From assembly GCA_024654105.1 (NCBI GenBank), contig JANLID010000207.1, positions 1-13,243 on the forward strand: 13,243 bases of DNA, written 5' to 3'. This DNA comes from Gallionella sp. GTDB taxonomy: Bacteria > Pseudomonadota > Gammaproteobacteria > Burkholderiales > Gallionellaceae. Shown here piece after piece: positions 1-7,934 of this stretch. Each line of letters starts with the position of its first letter. The stretch's first letter is position 1. Position numbers and translations under genes: made by a program. The notes under the pieces are model-generated. The model was not told where the DNA came from and did not search any database. It saw only the letters and a list, made by a program, of their open reading frames with translations.

Positions 1-218
1 CAGCGCTTTTGCTGGGCGTCTGCGTAGCGTGGGCGCGGATTTTTCTCGGTGTGCATTTTCCACTCGATATGATCGGTGCAGTCGCTGTAGCCGGAACCGT
101 CTGGCTCGGCATCAGTCCTGTCTGGCGTCGGGTCGGAAATGGGCTGACGGCACAGGCGGGGGTAATCTATCGCGCCCTCTTGGCTCGACCTATTGCGCTG
201 GGATGGATTCGCCGCTAG
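1..218 (+). CDS. PAP2-family phosphatase, C-terminal end (5' end outside window)
   Basis: The reading frame is open from the window edge (first full codon at 3) to TAG at 216-218, so only about the last 71 residues are seen. They carry the third PAP2 phosphatase motif in the form ARIFLGVHFPLD, where the Arg, the His and the Asp of the S-R-x5-H-x3-D signature are kept and the Ser is Ala. A hydrophobic helix and a short basic tail (GWIRR) follow. In the family these residues form the acid-phosphatase-like active site facing the periplasm, acting on undecaprenyl diphosphate, phosphatidylglycerol phosphate or similar lipids; the substrate cannot be told from this piece. The next gene begins 42 bp downstream on the same strand and also contains a PAP2 domain, so the two probably form one operon. 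The first two PAP2 motifs lie outside the window. Confidence 0.8.
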   Translation, partial: ALLLGVCVAWARIFLGVHFPLDMIGAVAVAGTVWLGISPVWRRVGNGLTAQAGVIYRALLARPIALGWIRR

Positions 219-260
219 CGAACTGCCAGCGATCTTTTCAACACATCTTCCGGAACAGGC

Positions 261-1658
261 ATGCTCGATTACTTGGTCAATCTTGTCGGTCGCCTGGGGC
301 AGTGGGGATACCTGGTCATTTTCCTCGGGGCGATGCTGGAATCAGCCGCTTTTCTTGGTCTAATCATCCCCGGCGAAAGTCTTGTGCTGGTGACTGGATT
401 TCTTGCCGCACAGGGATTGCTCGACCTCGATGTCCTGATTGTGACCGTTGCGGTTGGTGCAGCCCTGGGAGACAGCATCGGTTACGAAATGGGAAGAAGG
501 ATGGGCCGTCCGGCGCTGTTGCACTATGGCAGCCATTTCGGTTTGACCAACGCACGTGTCGATAAGGCAGATGCCTTCTTTGCGCGACACGGCAGCAAAG
601 CGATTTTCCTCGGACGATTTGTCGGTTTTGCGCGCGCCATCGTGCCGTTTCTGGCCGGTTCTTCAAAAATGCCCTACCGCAAGTTTTTGCCCTATAACGT
701 ACTAGGTGCGGCACTCTGGTCGTCGGCTGTCGTGTTGCTCGGGTATTTCCTCGGAGCGGGCTGGCACACCGCAGAGCGCTGGATTGGCCGCGCCAGCGCC
801 ATTCTCGGCGGCATATTGTTATTCTTCCTGCTGCTTGTCTGGCTCTACCGCTGGGCGATCCGTCACGAGGCCGACATCAAGCAGGAGTGGAAGCGCTTTC
901 TTCAACGGCCGCACATCGCCGCAATGCGTCTACGTTTCGCCCCACAAATCGCATTTCTTCATGCAAGGTTGTCACCTCGCAGCTATCTTGGGCTAAATCT
1001 GACGTTGGGGGCGCTAGTTTTGATTGGTGCCAGCTGGTTGTTCGGTGGCATTGCCGAAGATGTTTTGACGGGCGACCCGCTCACGGTCATCGATGTGCGC
1101 GTCGCAGAATGGTTCCACGCCCGCGCGACGCCAGCCTTAACCCAATTCATGCTGGTCATCACCAATCTTCACGGACCGGCTGCCATCGGCATATTTATGG
1201 CGTTGGCTGTCCTGTATTTGGCCTGGAAGCGCGATTGGTACTGGTTAATCTGCTTGATGGTGACGGTCCCATCCGGGATGCTGCTGAATGTGTTGACGAA
1301 ATATGCATTTCACCGTGCCCGTCCAAGCTTCGACAATCCGCTTCTTACGCTGTCGAGCTATAGCTTTCCAAGCGGCCATGTGGCAGGCACCACGCTGTTC
1401 TACGGCGTACTTGCGGCCATGCTGGTATCCAAAATCGATACATGGCGCTCGCGGGTAATCATCGTCGTGACCGTGATTGCGCTGATTCTTCTGGTGGCAT
1501 TGAGCCGCGTGTATCTGGGGGTACATTACCTGAGCGACGTGCTAGGCGGTTTCGCGGAAGCGATGGCATGGTTGACGCTCTGTCTGCTCGGTATCCATAC
1601 CTATTGGCAACATCGCGCTGCAGACCAACACCAGAAGTATAAAAATGCCGATGTCTGA
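261..1658 (+). CDS. DedA-PAP2 fusion membrane protein (putative lipid-carrier flippase/phosphatase)
   Basis: The 465-aa protein has two recognisable halves. Residues 1-200 are DedA-like: an ESAAFLGLIIPGE segment with Glu39, GDS at 70-72, and GRFVGFARAIVPFLAG with Arg119 and Arg125, all typical DedA positions. Residues 245-445 are a complete PAP2 phosphatase: motif 1 K347-x6-R354-P355, motif 2 FPSGH at 369-373 and motif 3 S415-R416-x5-H422-x3-D426. A basic, soluble linker (about 200-242) joins them. DedA proteins are implicated in returning undecaprenyl phosphate and other phospholipids across the inner membrane, and PAP2 enzymes such as BcrC/PgpB dephosphorylate undecaprenyl diphosphate at the periplasmic face. 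The fusion could therefore couple dephosphorylation to flipping; that coupling is inference. ATG at 261 is the first start after the upstream PAP2 gene and matches the usual DedA N-terminus. The Shine-Dalgarno sequence is weak. Confidence 0.9.
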   Translation: MLDYLVNLVGRLGQWGYLVIFLGAMLESAAFLGLIIPGESLVLVTGFLAAQGLLDLDVLIVTVAVGAALGDSIGYEMGRRMGRPALLHYGSHFGLTNARVDKADAFFARHGSKAIFLGRFVGFARAIVPFLAGSSKMPYRKFLPYNVLGAALWSSAVVLLGYFLGAGWHTAERWIGRASAILGGILLFFLLLVWLYRWAIRHEADIKQEWKRFLQRPHIAAMRLRFAPQIAFLHARLSPRSYLGLNLTLGALVLIGASWLFGGIAEDVLTGDPLTVIDVRVAEWFHARATPALTQFMLVITNLHGPAAIGIFMALAVLYLAWKRDWYWLICLMVTVPSGMLLNVLTKYAFHRARPSFDNPLLTLSSYSFPSGHVAGTTLFYGVLAAMLVSKIDTWRSRVIIVVTVIALILLVALSRVYLGVHYLSDVLGGFAEAMAWLTLCLLGIHTYWQHRAADQHQKYKNADV

Positions 1659-1673
1659 AAAGAATCGACCGAC

Positions 1674-2025
1674 GCGAATGGCGACGTCGATCTGGACGCG
1701 CTGCGCGCCGCGACCGGCTCGCAGACCGTCGGGCGCGGGCGCGGTGGGCGTGGCGAAACGCCTGCTGGACAAAGGCTTCCATCCGCCCACCACCTACTTC
1801 CCGATGCTGGTGCCGGAGTGCCTACTGATCGAGCCGACCGAAACCGAATCGAAGGAGACGCTGGACGCCTTCGTTGACGCGATGAAGGAGATTCGCGACG
1901 AGGCGCACGCCGCGCCGGAACTGGTGAAATCCGCACCTCACACCCTGCCGGTGCGCCGGCTCGATGACGTCAAAGCAGCACGCGAACTAAACCTGACTTG
2001 GAAGCCAGCCGCACGTGTGTCATGA
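1674..2025 (+). pseudogene. gcvPB: Remnant of gcvPB (glycine dehydrogenase, decarboxylating, subunit 2), internal deletion and frame change
   Basis: Two pieces of GcvPB, a subunit of the PLP-dependent P-protein of the glycine cleavage system, are visible in different frames. The frame beginning at 1674 reads ANGDVDLDALRAATG, matching the mid-protein VDL-ALRAA-G segment. The frame used from about 1747 to the TGA at 2023-2025 reads GVAKRLLDKGFHPPTTYFP, then a MIEPTETESKETLDAF-like stretch (here LLIEPTETESKETLDAF) and APHTLPVRRLDDVKAARELNL, the normal C-terminus. Roughly 200 residues that should lie between the pieces, including the PLP-lysine region, are missing, as is everything N-terminal. 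An ORF of 126 codons starting at ATG 1645 can be read through it and overlaps the end of the DedA-PAP2 gene by 14 bp, but its first 30 or so residues (Arg/Pro-rich) look like out-of-frame translation. A functional enzyme is excluded. A functional gcvPB presumably exists elsewhere. Confidence 0.8.
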
Positions 2026-2073
2026 CTTTGATATACCTTCGTTTACTGAAGCAATTCGAATTCGCGGTGATGT

Positions 2074-2101
2074 TTGTCATTTAGTATGTTACCGGTATAA
2101 T
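2074..2101 (+). promoter_or_regulatory. Sigma-70 promoter with stringent-type discriminator, probable tRNA-Phe promoter
   Basis: A -35 box TTGTCA (2074-2079) and a perfect -10 box TATAAT (2096-2101) are separated by 16 bp. The -10 is followed directly by GCGCGGC, the GC-rich discriminator seen at tRNA and rRNA promoters under stringent control. Transcription would start near 2108, about 50 bp before the broken tRNA-Phe copy and about 267 bp before the intact tRNA-Phe. No equally good promoter is seen between the two tRNA sequences, so this one probably serves the intact gene as well (inference). Confidence 0.75.
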
Positions 2102-2189
2102 GCGCGGCTTCCAAAGCTGGCCGGTTTATTCGGTTAGCGGGGACGTAGCAAAAGATGGCTCGGTAGCTCAGTCGGTAAGCAGAGGATTG

Positions 2190-2309
2190 ACAACACACTG
2201 CGTAGCAGTTTGTTGCGGCGGACACTAACCTTCAGGTTATGTCGTAACCACAACAAATAGCGGAGTAGCTTGTTGCGGTGCAGGCTAACTTGCAACGCAA
2301 GTTAAGTTT
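2190..2309 (+). repeat. Two tandem copies of a 60-bp hairpin unit
   Basis: Unit A begins at 2190 and unit B at 2250. ACAACA, TTGTTGCGG and CTAAC each recur exactly 60 bp apart (for example TGTTGCGG at 2211 and 2271, CTAAC at 2225 and 2285). Each unit holds two stem-loops. The first has arms CAACA.../...TGTTG (in unit A an 11-bp arm, CAACACACTGC, with one mismatch and loop GTA). The second is TAACC-TTCA-GGTTA in unit A and TAACTTGC-AAC-GCAAGTTA in unit B, so stem length differs while pairing is kept. Compensatory retention of pairing suggests that the structure, not the sequence, has been maintained. No coding potential is seen. Confidence 0.65.
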
Positions 2310-2323
2310 GGCGAAAGCCAAAC
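2306..2323 (+). other. GNRA-capped hairpin at the end of the tRNA insert
   Basis: GTTTGGC (2306-2312) and GCCAAAC (2317-2323) form a perfect 7-bp stem closed by a GAAA tetraloop. It follows directly on the second 60-bp unit and is followed by a smaller GGC-CGAA-GCC hairpin (2324-2333) that ends at the resumed tRNA-Phe sequence. A GAAA tetraloop is a typical stable RNA cap, which hints that the insert functions, or once functioned, as RNA. Confidence 0.6.
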
Positions 2324-2374
2324 GGCCGAAGCCAAAATCCTTGTGTGAGTTACAAAGTAGTGCTTCAAAAATTT

Positions 2375-2450
2375 GGCCTGGTAGCTCAGTCGGTAGAGCA
2401 GAGGATTGAAAATCCTTGTGTCGGTGGTTCGATTCCGCCCCGGGCCACCA
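2375..2450 (+). tRNA. tRNA-Phe (GAA)
   Basis: The sequence folds into a complete 76-nt cloverleaf. The acceptor stem GGCCTGG/CCGGGCC has one G-U pair, the D-arm has GCTC/GAGC stems, and the anticodon arm GAGGA/TCCTT carries the loop TTGAAAA with anticodon GAA. The T-arm is GGTGG/CCGCC with loop TTCGATT. Discriminator A is followed by an encoded CCA (2448-2450). The tRNA decodes UUC and UUU. The prfC start codon lies 56 bp downstream, past a terminator. Confidence 0.97.
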
Positions 2451-2457
2451 ATACAAC

Positions 2458-2487
2458 AATGCCCGACCCGTTCGGGCATTTGTCTTT
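2458..2487 (+). terminator. Rho-independent terminator of the tRNA-Phe transcript
   Basis: AATGCCCGA (2458-2466) pairs perfectly with TCGGGCATT (2472-2480) around the 5-nt loop CCCGT, followed by a T-rich tail TGTCTTT. The position, 8 nt after the tRNA CCA end, suits termination of the tRNA precursor. prfC would then need its own promoter or read-through. Confidence 0.8.
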
Positions 2488-2505
2488 AATACGGCACATA
2501 AAGCA

Positions 2506-4155
<1,650 letters not shown>

Positions 4156-4213
4156 GGGATGCCAAACCTTTTTATTTGCGCGGGACCATTCTGCCGGCCA
4201 AGACGTAGCGGGA

Positions 4214-4276
4214 TTACCGGGCAAGTATAAACACGCATTCGGATATGCGGATTGTGCTTATACTTCACCCCGGTAA
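4214..4276. repeat. 63-nt long hairpin upstream of the 4322 gene
   Basis: TTACCGGG (4214-4221) pairs with CCCGGTAA (4269-4276), AAGTATAA (4223-4230) with TTATACTT (4258-4265), and CGCAT (4234-4238) with ATGCG (4245-4249). The result is one nested stem-loop with a small asymmetric internal loop. It lies 45 bp before the ATG at 4322 and after prfC. There is no T-run, so it is not a standard terminator. It could be a 5'-UTR regulatory structure, a protein-binding palindrome, or a small palindromic mobile element: the flanks GCGGGA and GCGAGA form an imperfect 6-bp direct repeat. Confidence 0.7.
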
Positions 4277-4321
4277 GCGAGAATGTTATTGCGCTTCAAA
4301 CACAAGTCGGGGAGGGTCGTT

Positions 4322-4927
4322 ATGAATAGCAGGATTCGCCAGATTCTCGACCAGATAACCACTCTCGAAGATGAGCTACAAAAGGCCGTCGAAGAACAAC
4401 AGGAGCGCTTGCGTTACCAGATTGAAGGCAAGCGCATCACCTTCGAGCACACCATCCGGGAAGCCCATCTCAAAGCCAGGATGGGGATTTTTCATTGGTT
4501 TTTGACCGTCCGCCCGCAAAACTATCTCACCGCACCGATCATCTACGGCATGATCGTTCCAATGGTCTTGTTCGACCTGTGTATCAGCTTTTATCAGCTA
4601 ACCTGCTTCCCCGTCTACAGAGTTGCCAAGGTGCGGCGCGCGAACTACATCATACTGGACCATCAACATCTGGCCTATCTGAACCTCATCGAAAAAGTGG
4701 ATTGCATATATTGCTCATACGCGGTCGGGTTGCTGGGCTATGCGCAGGAAATCGCGGCGCGCACCGAGCAATATTTCTGCCCGATCAAACACGCGCGCAA
4801 AATGCTCAACGCGCATGCGCGCTATGAGCATTTTCTGGATTACGGCGAAGCAGATAACTTTCATGACAAACTCGAAGAGTTTCGCGCTGCGCTTGCAAAA
4901 GAACGCGACAGCGATATGACCAGGTAA
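4322..4927 (+). CDS. Conserved-looking membrane protein of unknown function with coiled coil and Cys/His residues
   Basis: I do not recognise a named family. The 201-aa protein starts with a charged, heptad-like helix (about 1-50, rich in Glu/Gln/Lys/Leu) that looks like a coiled coil. A strongly hydrophobic segment (about 68-98) follows, long enough for one or a tight pair of membrane helices. The rest is soluble, with C128-x2-C131 in the context DCIYCSYAVG and FCPIKHAR with C153 and H157. The Cys-x2-Cys plus Cys/His arrangement could bind metal or heme or form disulfides; this is inference. ATG 4322 is preferred over ATG 4283 because GGGGAGG sits about 6 nt upstream and the coiled coil starts there. 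The upstream hairpin 4214-4276 lies in its leader. The P-type ATPase follows 76 bp downstream on the same strand and may be co-transcribed. Confidence 0.8.
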   Translation: MNSRIRQILDQITTLEDELQKAVEEQQERLRYQIEGKRITFEHTIREAHLKARMGIFHWFLTVRPQNYLTAPIIYGMIVPMVLFDLCISFYQLTCFPVYRVAKVRRANYIILDHQHLAYLNLIEKVDCIYCSYAVGLLGYAQEIAARTEQYFCPIKHARKMLNAHARYEHFLDYGEADNFHDKLEEFRAALAKERDSDMTR

Positions 4928-5003
4928 TTCTGGTGAGCAACTGCAAGACGCAATAAATCGGTATTGAAGTATTGCTGAAAAAACATATTCCTGACCGGAC
5001 ATC

Positions 5004-7682
5004 GTGAACCCGCACCAACATGCCATTGAAAAACTCTACGCGCATCTGCACAGCGGAGCGGATGGCCTGACACAGGCCGAGGCCGCGCAGCGGCTGGCAA
5101 GATACGGGGCCAACCGGATCGAGGAAATTGCCGCGCAGCCACTCATCGCCGGATTGCCCTTTGCCGGAAAACTGCCCCTTGTTGGAAAGCTGCTTCGGGA
5201 ATTCACCCATTTCTTTGCGCTGATCCTGTGGCTGGCTGCCGGGCTGGCTTTCTTCGCCGAGTGGCGCGAACCTGGTCAAGGTATGGCGACGCTGGGGTAC
5301 GCCGTGTTCGGCGTGATTCTGGTCAACGGCCTGTTCTCGTTCTGGCAGGAATACCGCGCGGAAAAAGCGCTGGCCGCGTTGCGCAATCTGCTGCCGCGCC
5401 ACACCACCGCGTTGCGCGACGGCAATGTGGTGCAATTACCGGTGGCGGAACTGGTGCCGGGCGATGTGGTGCTGCTCGCGGCGGGCGATGACGTACCCGC
5501 CGATTGCCGCCTGATCGAGGCGTTCGGCGTGCGCGTCAACACCGCCAATCTCACCGGCGAATCGCGGCCAAAATCGCGCGACACCATCGCGACACCGGAA
5601 GACCTGGCGGCGTTGCGGCGCGACATCCTGCACGCCGGCACCTCGCTGATCTCGGGCGAGGCGAAAGCCATGGTGTACGCCACCGGTATGCATACCGAAT
5701 TCGGCAACATCGCGCGCCTGACGCAAACCATGCGCGAGCCGCAGTCGCCGCTGCAAAGAGAAATCGCGCGCCTGTCCAAATTGGTGGCGTTGTTCGCGAC
5801 GCTGCTCGGCGTCCTGTTCTTCCTGATTGGCCAGATGATCGGCTTGTCGTTCTGGGAAAACCTGGTGTTCGCCATCGGCATCATCGTCGCGAATGTACCG
5901 GAGGGATTGCTGCCCACCGTCACGCTGTCGCTGGCGATGGCGACCCAGCGCATGGCGAAGAAGAATGCGCTGGTGTGCCATCTGCCCGCCGTGGAAACGC
6001 TGGGTGCGGCCAGCGTGATTTGCAGCGACAAGACTGGCACGTTGACGCAAAACCGCATGAGCATCCAGCAAGTGTTTTATTCCGGCGCGCTGCGTGCTCC
6101 CGGCGAACTGGCTGAACATGAAGCCGAACCGCTGTTCGCCGTGATGCGCCATTGCCATGACCTGCGCCGCGTCGAACAGGAAGGGCGCGAGGTGTGGTTG
6201 GGCGACCCGATGGAAGTGGCGCTGCTGCAAGGCGTGCCGCCAAGTGGTGCGACTTTCCCACGCATCGGCGAAATTCCCTTCGACACCGAGCGCAAGCGCA
6301 TATCGGTGATCTGCGATACGCCGCAGGGCCACATGCTGTATTGCAAGGGCGCGCCGGAAAACGTGTTGCCGCTATGTAGTGAGATGCTGCTGCAAGGAAC
6401 ACGCCTGCCGCTGGATGAAGCCAGCCGAGCCAGCCTGCTGGATGCGCATGAGCGGATGACCGAGCGGGGGCTGCGCGTGATTGCATTAGCCTATCGCAGC
6501 CTGCCGCTAAAAACTGAACAGCGCGAGACGGAGCTGATCTTCGCCGGATTGATCGGGCTGGCCGACCCGCCACGCAAGGCGGTTCCCGAGGCGATCCGCA
6601 CCTGCCGCGAAGCCGGTATCCGCGTGATCATGATCACCGGCGATCATCCGCAAACCGCCAGCGCGCTGGCGCGCGCAATCGGGCTGGCGCAGCAGCCGTT
6701 GGCCGTGACCGGCGACAGGCTGCGCACCATGTCGGATACCGACCTGAAGTTGTTGCTCGACGAGCCGCAGTTGCTTTTTGCGCGTACCAGCGCCGAGCAG
6801 AAGATGCGTATCGTGCAAGCTTTGCAGAACAAGGGCGAGGTCGTCGCAGTGACCGGTGACGGTGTGAATGACGCCCCGGCGTTGAAATGCGCCGACGTGG
6901 GCATCGCGATGGGCATCAGTGGCACCGATGTCGCAAAGGAAGCCGCCGACATCATCTTGCTCGACGACAATTTTGCCAGCATCGTCGCCGCCATCGAGGA
7001 AGGGCGCGCGGTGTTCGACAACCTGCGCAAATTCCTCACCTACATCCTCACGTCGAACGTCCCCGAGATGGTGCCGTATCTTGCCTTCGTGCTGTTCAGG
7101 ATCCCGCTGCCGCTCACCATCATCCAGATACTCGCGGTCGACCTCGGCACCGACATGCTGCCCGCGCTGGCACTCGGTGCGGAAAAACCCGATCCCGGCA
7201 CCATGCGCCGGCCACCGCGGCCGCGCAGCGAACGGCTGCTCGACTGGAGATTGCTGCTGCGCGCCTACCTGTTCCTCGGGCCGCTGGAAGCAATTGCGGG
7301 CATGGTGGCATTCTTCTTCGTGCTGCACGGCGGCGACTGGCAATTTGGAAATGTATTGGGCAGCCATGCCAGCTTGTATCTGCAAGCCACTACCGCGTGT
7401 CTGTCGGCGATCATCGCCATGCAAGTGGTCAACGTGTTCCTGTGCCGCCATCCCACGATGTCCGTATTCAGCCGCGGCCACCGCCGCAATTATCTGATCT
7501 GGTACGGAATCGGTTTCGAGCTGTTGCTGCTGGTGCTGATCGACTACACGCCGTGGGGCAACGCGCTGTTCGGCACCGCGCCGCTGGGCGTCGATATCTG
7601 GCTGTTCATCATCCCGTTCGGGATCGGCATGCTGCTGCTGGAGGAGTTGCGCAAAGCGGTGGTGCGCAGGCGCAGTCAATAA
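5004..7682 (+). CDS. P-type cation ATPase, Na,K-ATPase-like (P2C type)
   Basis: The 892-aa protein has all P-type ATPase signatures in order: cytoplasmic TGES at 184-187 (A domain), PEGL at 299-302 in TM4, phosphorylated Asp342 in DKTGTLT, KGAPE at 448-452 (nucleotide domain) and TGDGVNDAP at 617-625. It uses ATP to pump cations. By alignment to animal Na,K-ATPase from memory, transport-site residues are kept: TM4 Glu300, TM5 Tyr680, Thr683, Ser684, Asn685 and Glu688 (SNVPE), TM6 Asp713 and Asp717 (DLGTD), TM8 Gln807 and TM9 Glu839. The TM8 Asp of sodium site III appears as Asn810. The C-terminus ends RKAVVRRRSQ and lacks the animal KETYY tail. The start is GTG 5004, with no good Shine-Dalgarno; the N-terminal cation-ATPase domain (LTQAEAAQRLARYGANRI) follows within 20 residues. 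The substrate could be Na/K, Ca or another cation. Confidence 0.93.
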   Translation: MNPHQHAIEKLYAHLHSGADGLTQAEAAQRLARYGANRIEEIAAQPLIAGLPFAGKLPLVGKLLREFTHFFALILWLAAGLAFFAEWREPGQGMATLGYAVFGVILVNGLFSFWQEYRAEKALAALRNLLPRHTTALRDGNVVQLPVAELVPGDVVLLAAGDDVPADCRLIEAFGVRVNTANLTGESRPKSRDTIATPEDLAALRRDILHAGTSLISGEAKAMVYATGMHTEFGNIARLTQTMREPQSPLQREIARLSKLVALFATLLGVLFFLIGQMIGLSFWENLVFAIGIIVANVPEGLLPTVTLSLAMATQRMAKKNALVCHLPAVETLGAASVICSDKTGTLTQNRMSIQQVFYSGALRAPGELAEHEAEPLFAVMRHCHDLRRVEQEGREVWLGDPMEVALLQGVPPSGATFPRIGEIPFDTERKRISVICDTPQGHMLYCKGAPENVLPLCSEMLLQGTRLPLDEASRASLLDAHERMTERGLRVIALAYRSLPLKTEQRETELIFAGLIGLADPPRKAVPEAIRTCREAGIRVIMITGDHPQTASALARAIGLAQQPLAVTGDRLRTMSDTDLKLLLDEPQLLFARTSAEQKMRIVQALQNKGEVVAVTGDGVNDAPALKCADVGIAMGISGTDVAKEAADIILLDDNFASIVAAIEEGRAVFDNLRKFLTYILTSNVPEMVPYLAFVLFRIPLPLTIIQILAVDLGTDMLPALALGAEKPDPGTMRRPPRPRSERLLDWRLLLRAYLFLGPLEAIAGMVAFFFVLHGGDWQFGNVLGSHASLYLQATTACLSAIIAMQVVNVFLCRHPTMSVFSRGHRRNYLIWYGIGFELLLLVLIDYTPWGNALFGTAPLGVDIWLFIIPFGIGMLLLEELRKAVVRRRSQ

Positions 7683-7783
7683 ATAAACGCTAATCAACCC
7701 GGTCGCTTCCGAATGCGCAGCAGTAATGATTCGTAAGATTTGTGCCGGAGTAATGCTGAGGCAGAGTGGGAAATTTATGGAGA

Positions 7784-7805
7784 GTTCATTTGCAATGAAA
7801 TGAAC
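7784..7805. repeat. Perfect 8-bp-arm palindrome, possible operator
   Basis: GTTCATTT (7784-7791) and AAATGAAC (7798-7805) flank the 6-nt GCAATG. It lies about 20 bp before an extended -10-like TGCTATAGT (7822-7830), so it would cover the -35 region. No T-run follows, so it is not a terminator. An operator for a dimeric regulator is possible but unproven. Confidence 0.4.
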
Positions 7806-7879
7806 GAAGCAAAACGGAAGTTGCTATAGTTGGGCGTACGATGCAGCAAACTCCCGTGTTGTGTGGATTTTGCTTTGCC

Positions 7880-7888
7880 TGCTATAAT
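7880..7888 (+). promoter_or_regulatory. Extended -10 promoter element upstream of the OmpA-family gene
   Basis: TGCTATAAT is a perfect extended -10 (TG-n-TATAAT, hexamer 7883-7888). The -35 region at 7860-7866 (TGTGTGG) is weak, as is common with extended -10 promoters. Transcription would start near 7895 and give a leader of about 220 nt that contains the REP pair before the ATG at 8115. A second, weaker extended -10 (TGCTATAGT) lies 58 bp upstream. Confidence 0.45.
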
Positions 7889-7934
7889 AAAACATCCCGC
7901 AGCAAGCTACTGGGTAGTGGGTAGATGGCTTTTC

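Larger units (their letters stand above)
2157..2346 (+). pseudogene. tRNA-Phe pseudogene interrupted in the anticodon loop
   Basis: Positions 2157-2190 match the first half of the intact tRNA-Phe at 2375-2450 (acceptor 5' strand, D-arm, 5' half of the anticodon arm) apart from a CT-to-TC change in the acceptor and one missing G in the D-arm 3' strand. The match stops at GGATTGA. It resumes at 2334-2346 with AAAATCCTTGTGT, identical to 2409-2421 of the intact gene, that is the 3' half of the anticodon arm and the start of the variable region. Between them lie about 143 bp of unrelated hairpin-rich sequence (2191-2333). The T-arm and acceptor 3' strand are absent, so no mature tRNA can form even if the insert were removed. 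Confidence 0.75.

Noticed and set aside
1645..2025. Intact 126-aa protein
   Set aside because: Only the C-terminal part resembles GcvPB and the first 30 residues look like out-of-frame translation; treated as a pseudogene.
2190..2333. Integron attC sites suggested by CTAAC...GTTA pairs in the tRNA insert and by TGGCTAAC before the accessory modules
   Set aside because: The R'' consensus RYYYAAC is not met (GGCTAAC, CACTAAC), the paired boxes are only a few bases apart, and no integron integrase is present.
2191..2333. Group I intron in tRNA-Phe
   Set aside because: The insert is shorter than the roughly 200-nt minimal bacterial examples, no core P/Q/R/S-like pairing could be recognised, and the downstream exon lacks the T-arm and acceptor.
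6507..7697. 396-codon minus-strand frame opposite the P-type ATPase
   Set aside because: It is a composition-driven shadow (Gln/His/Arg-rich) opposite a gene with complete, ordered family motifs.
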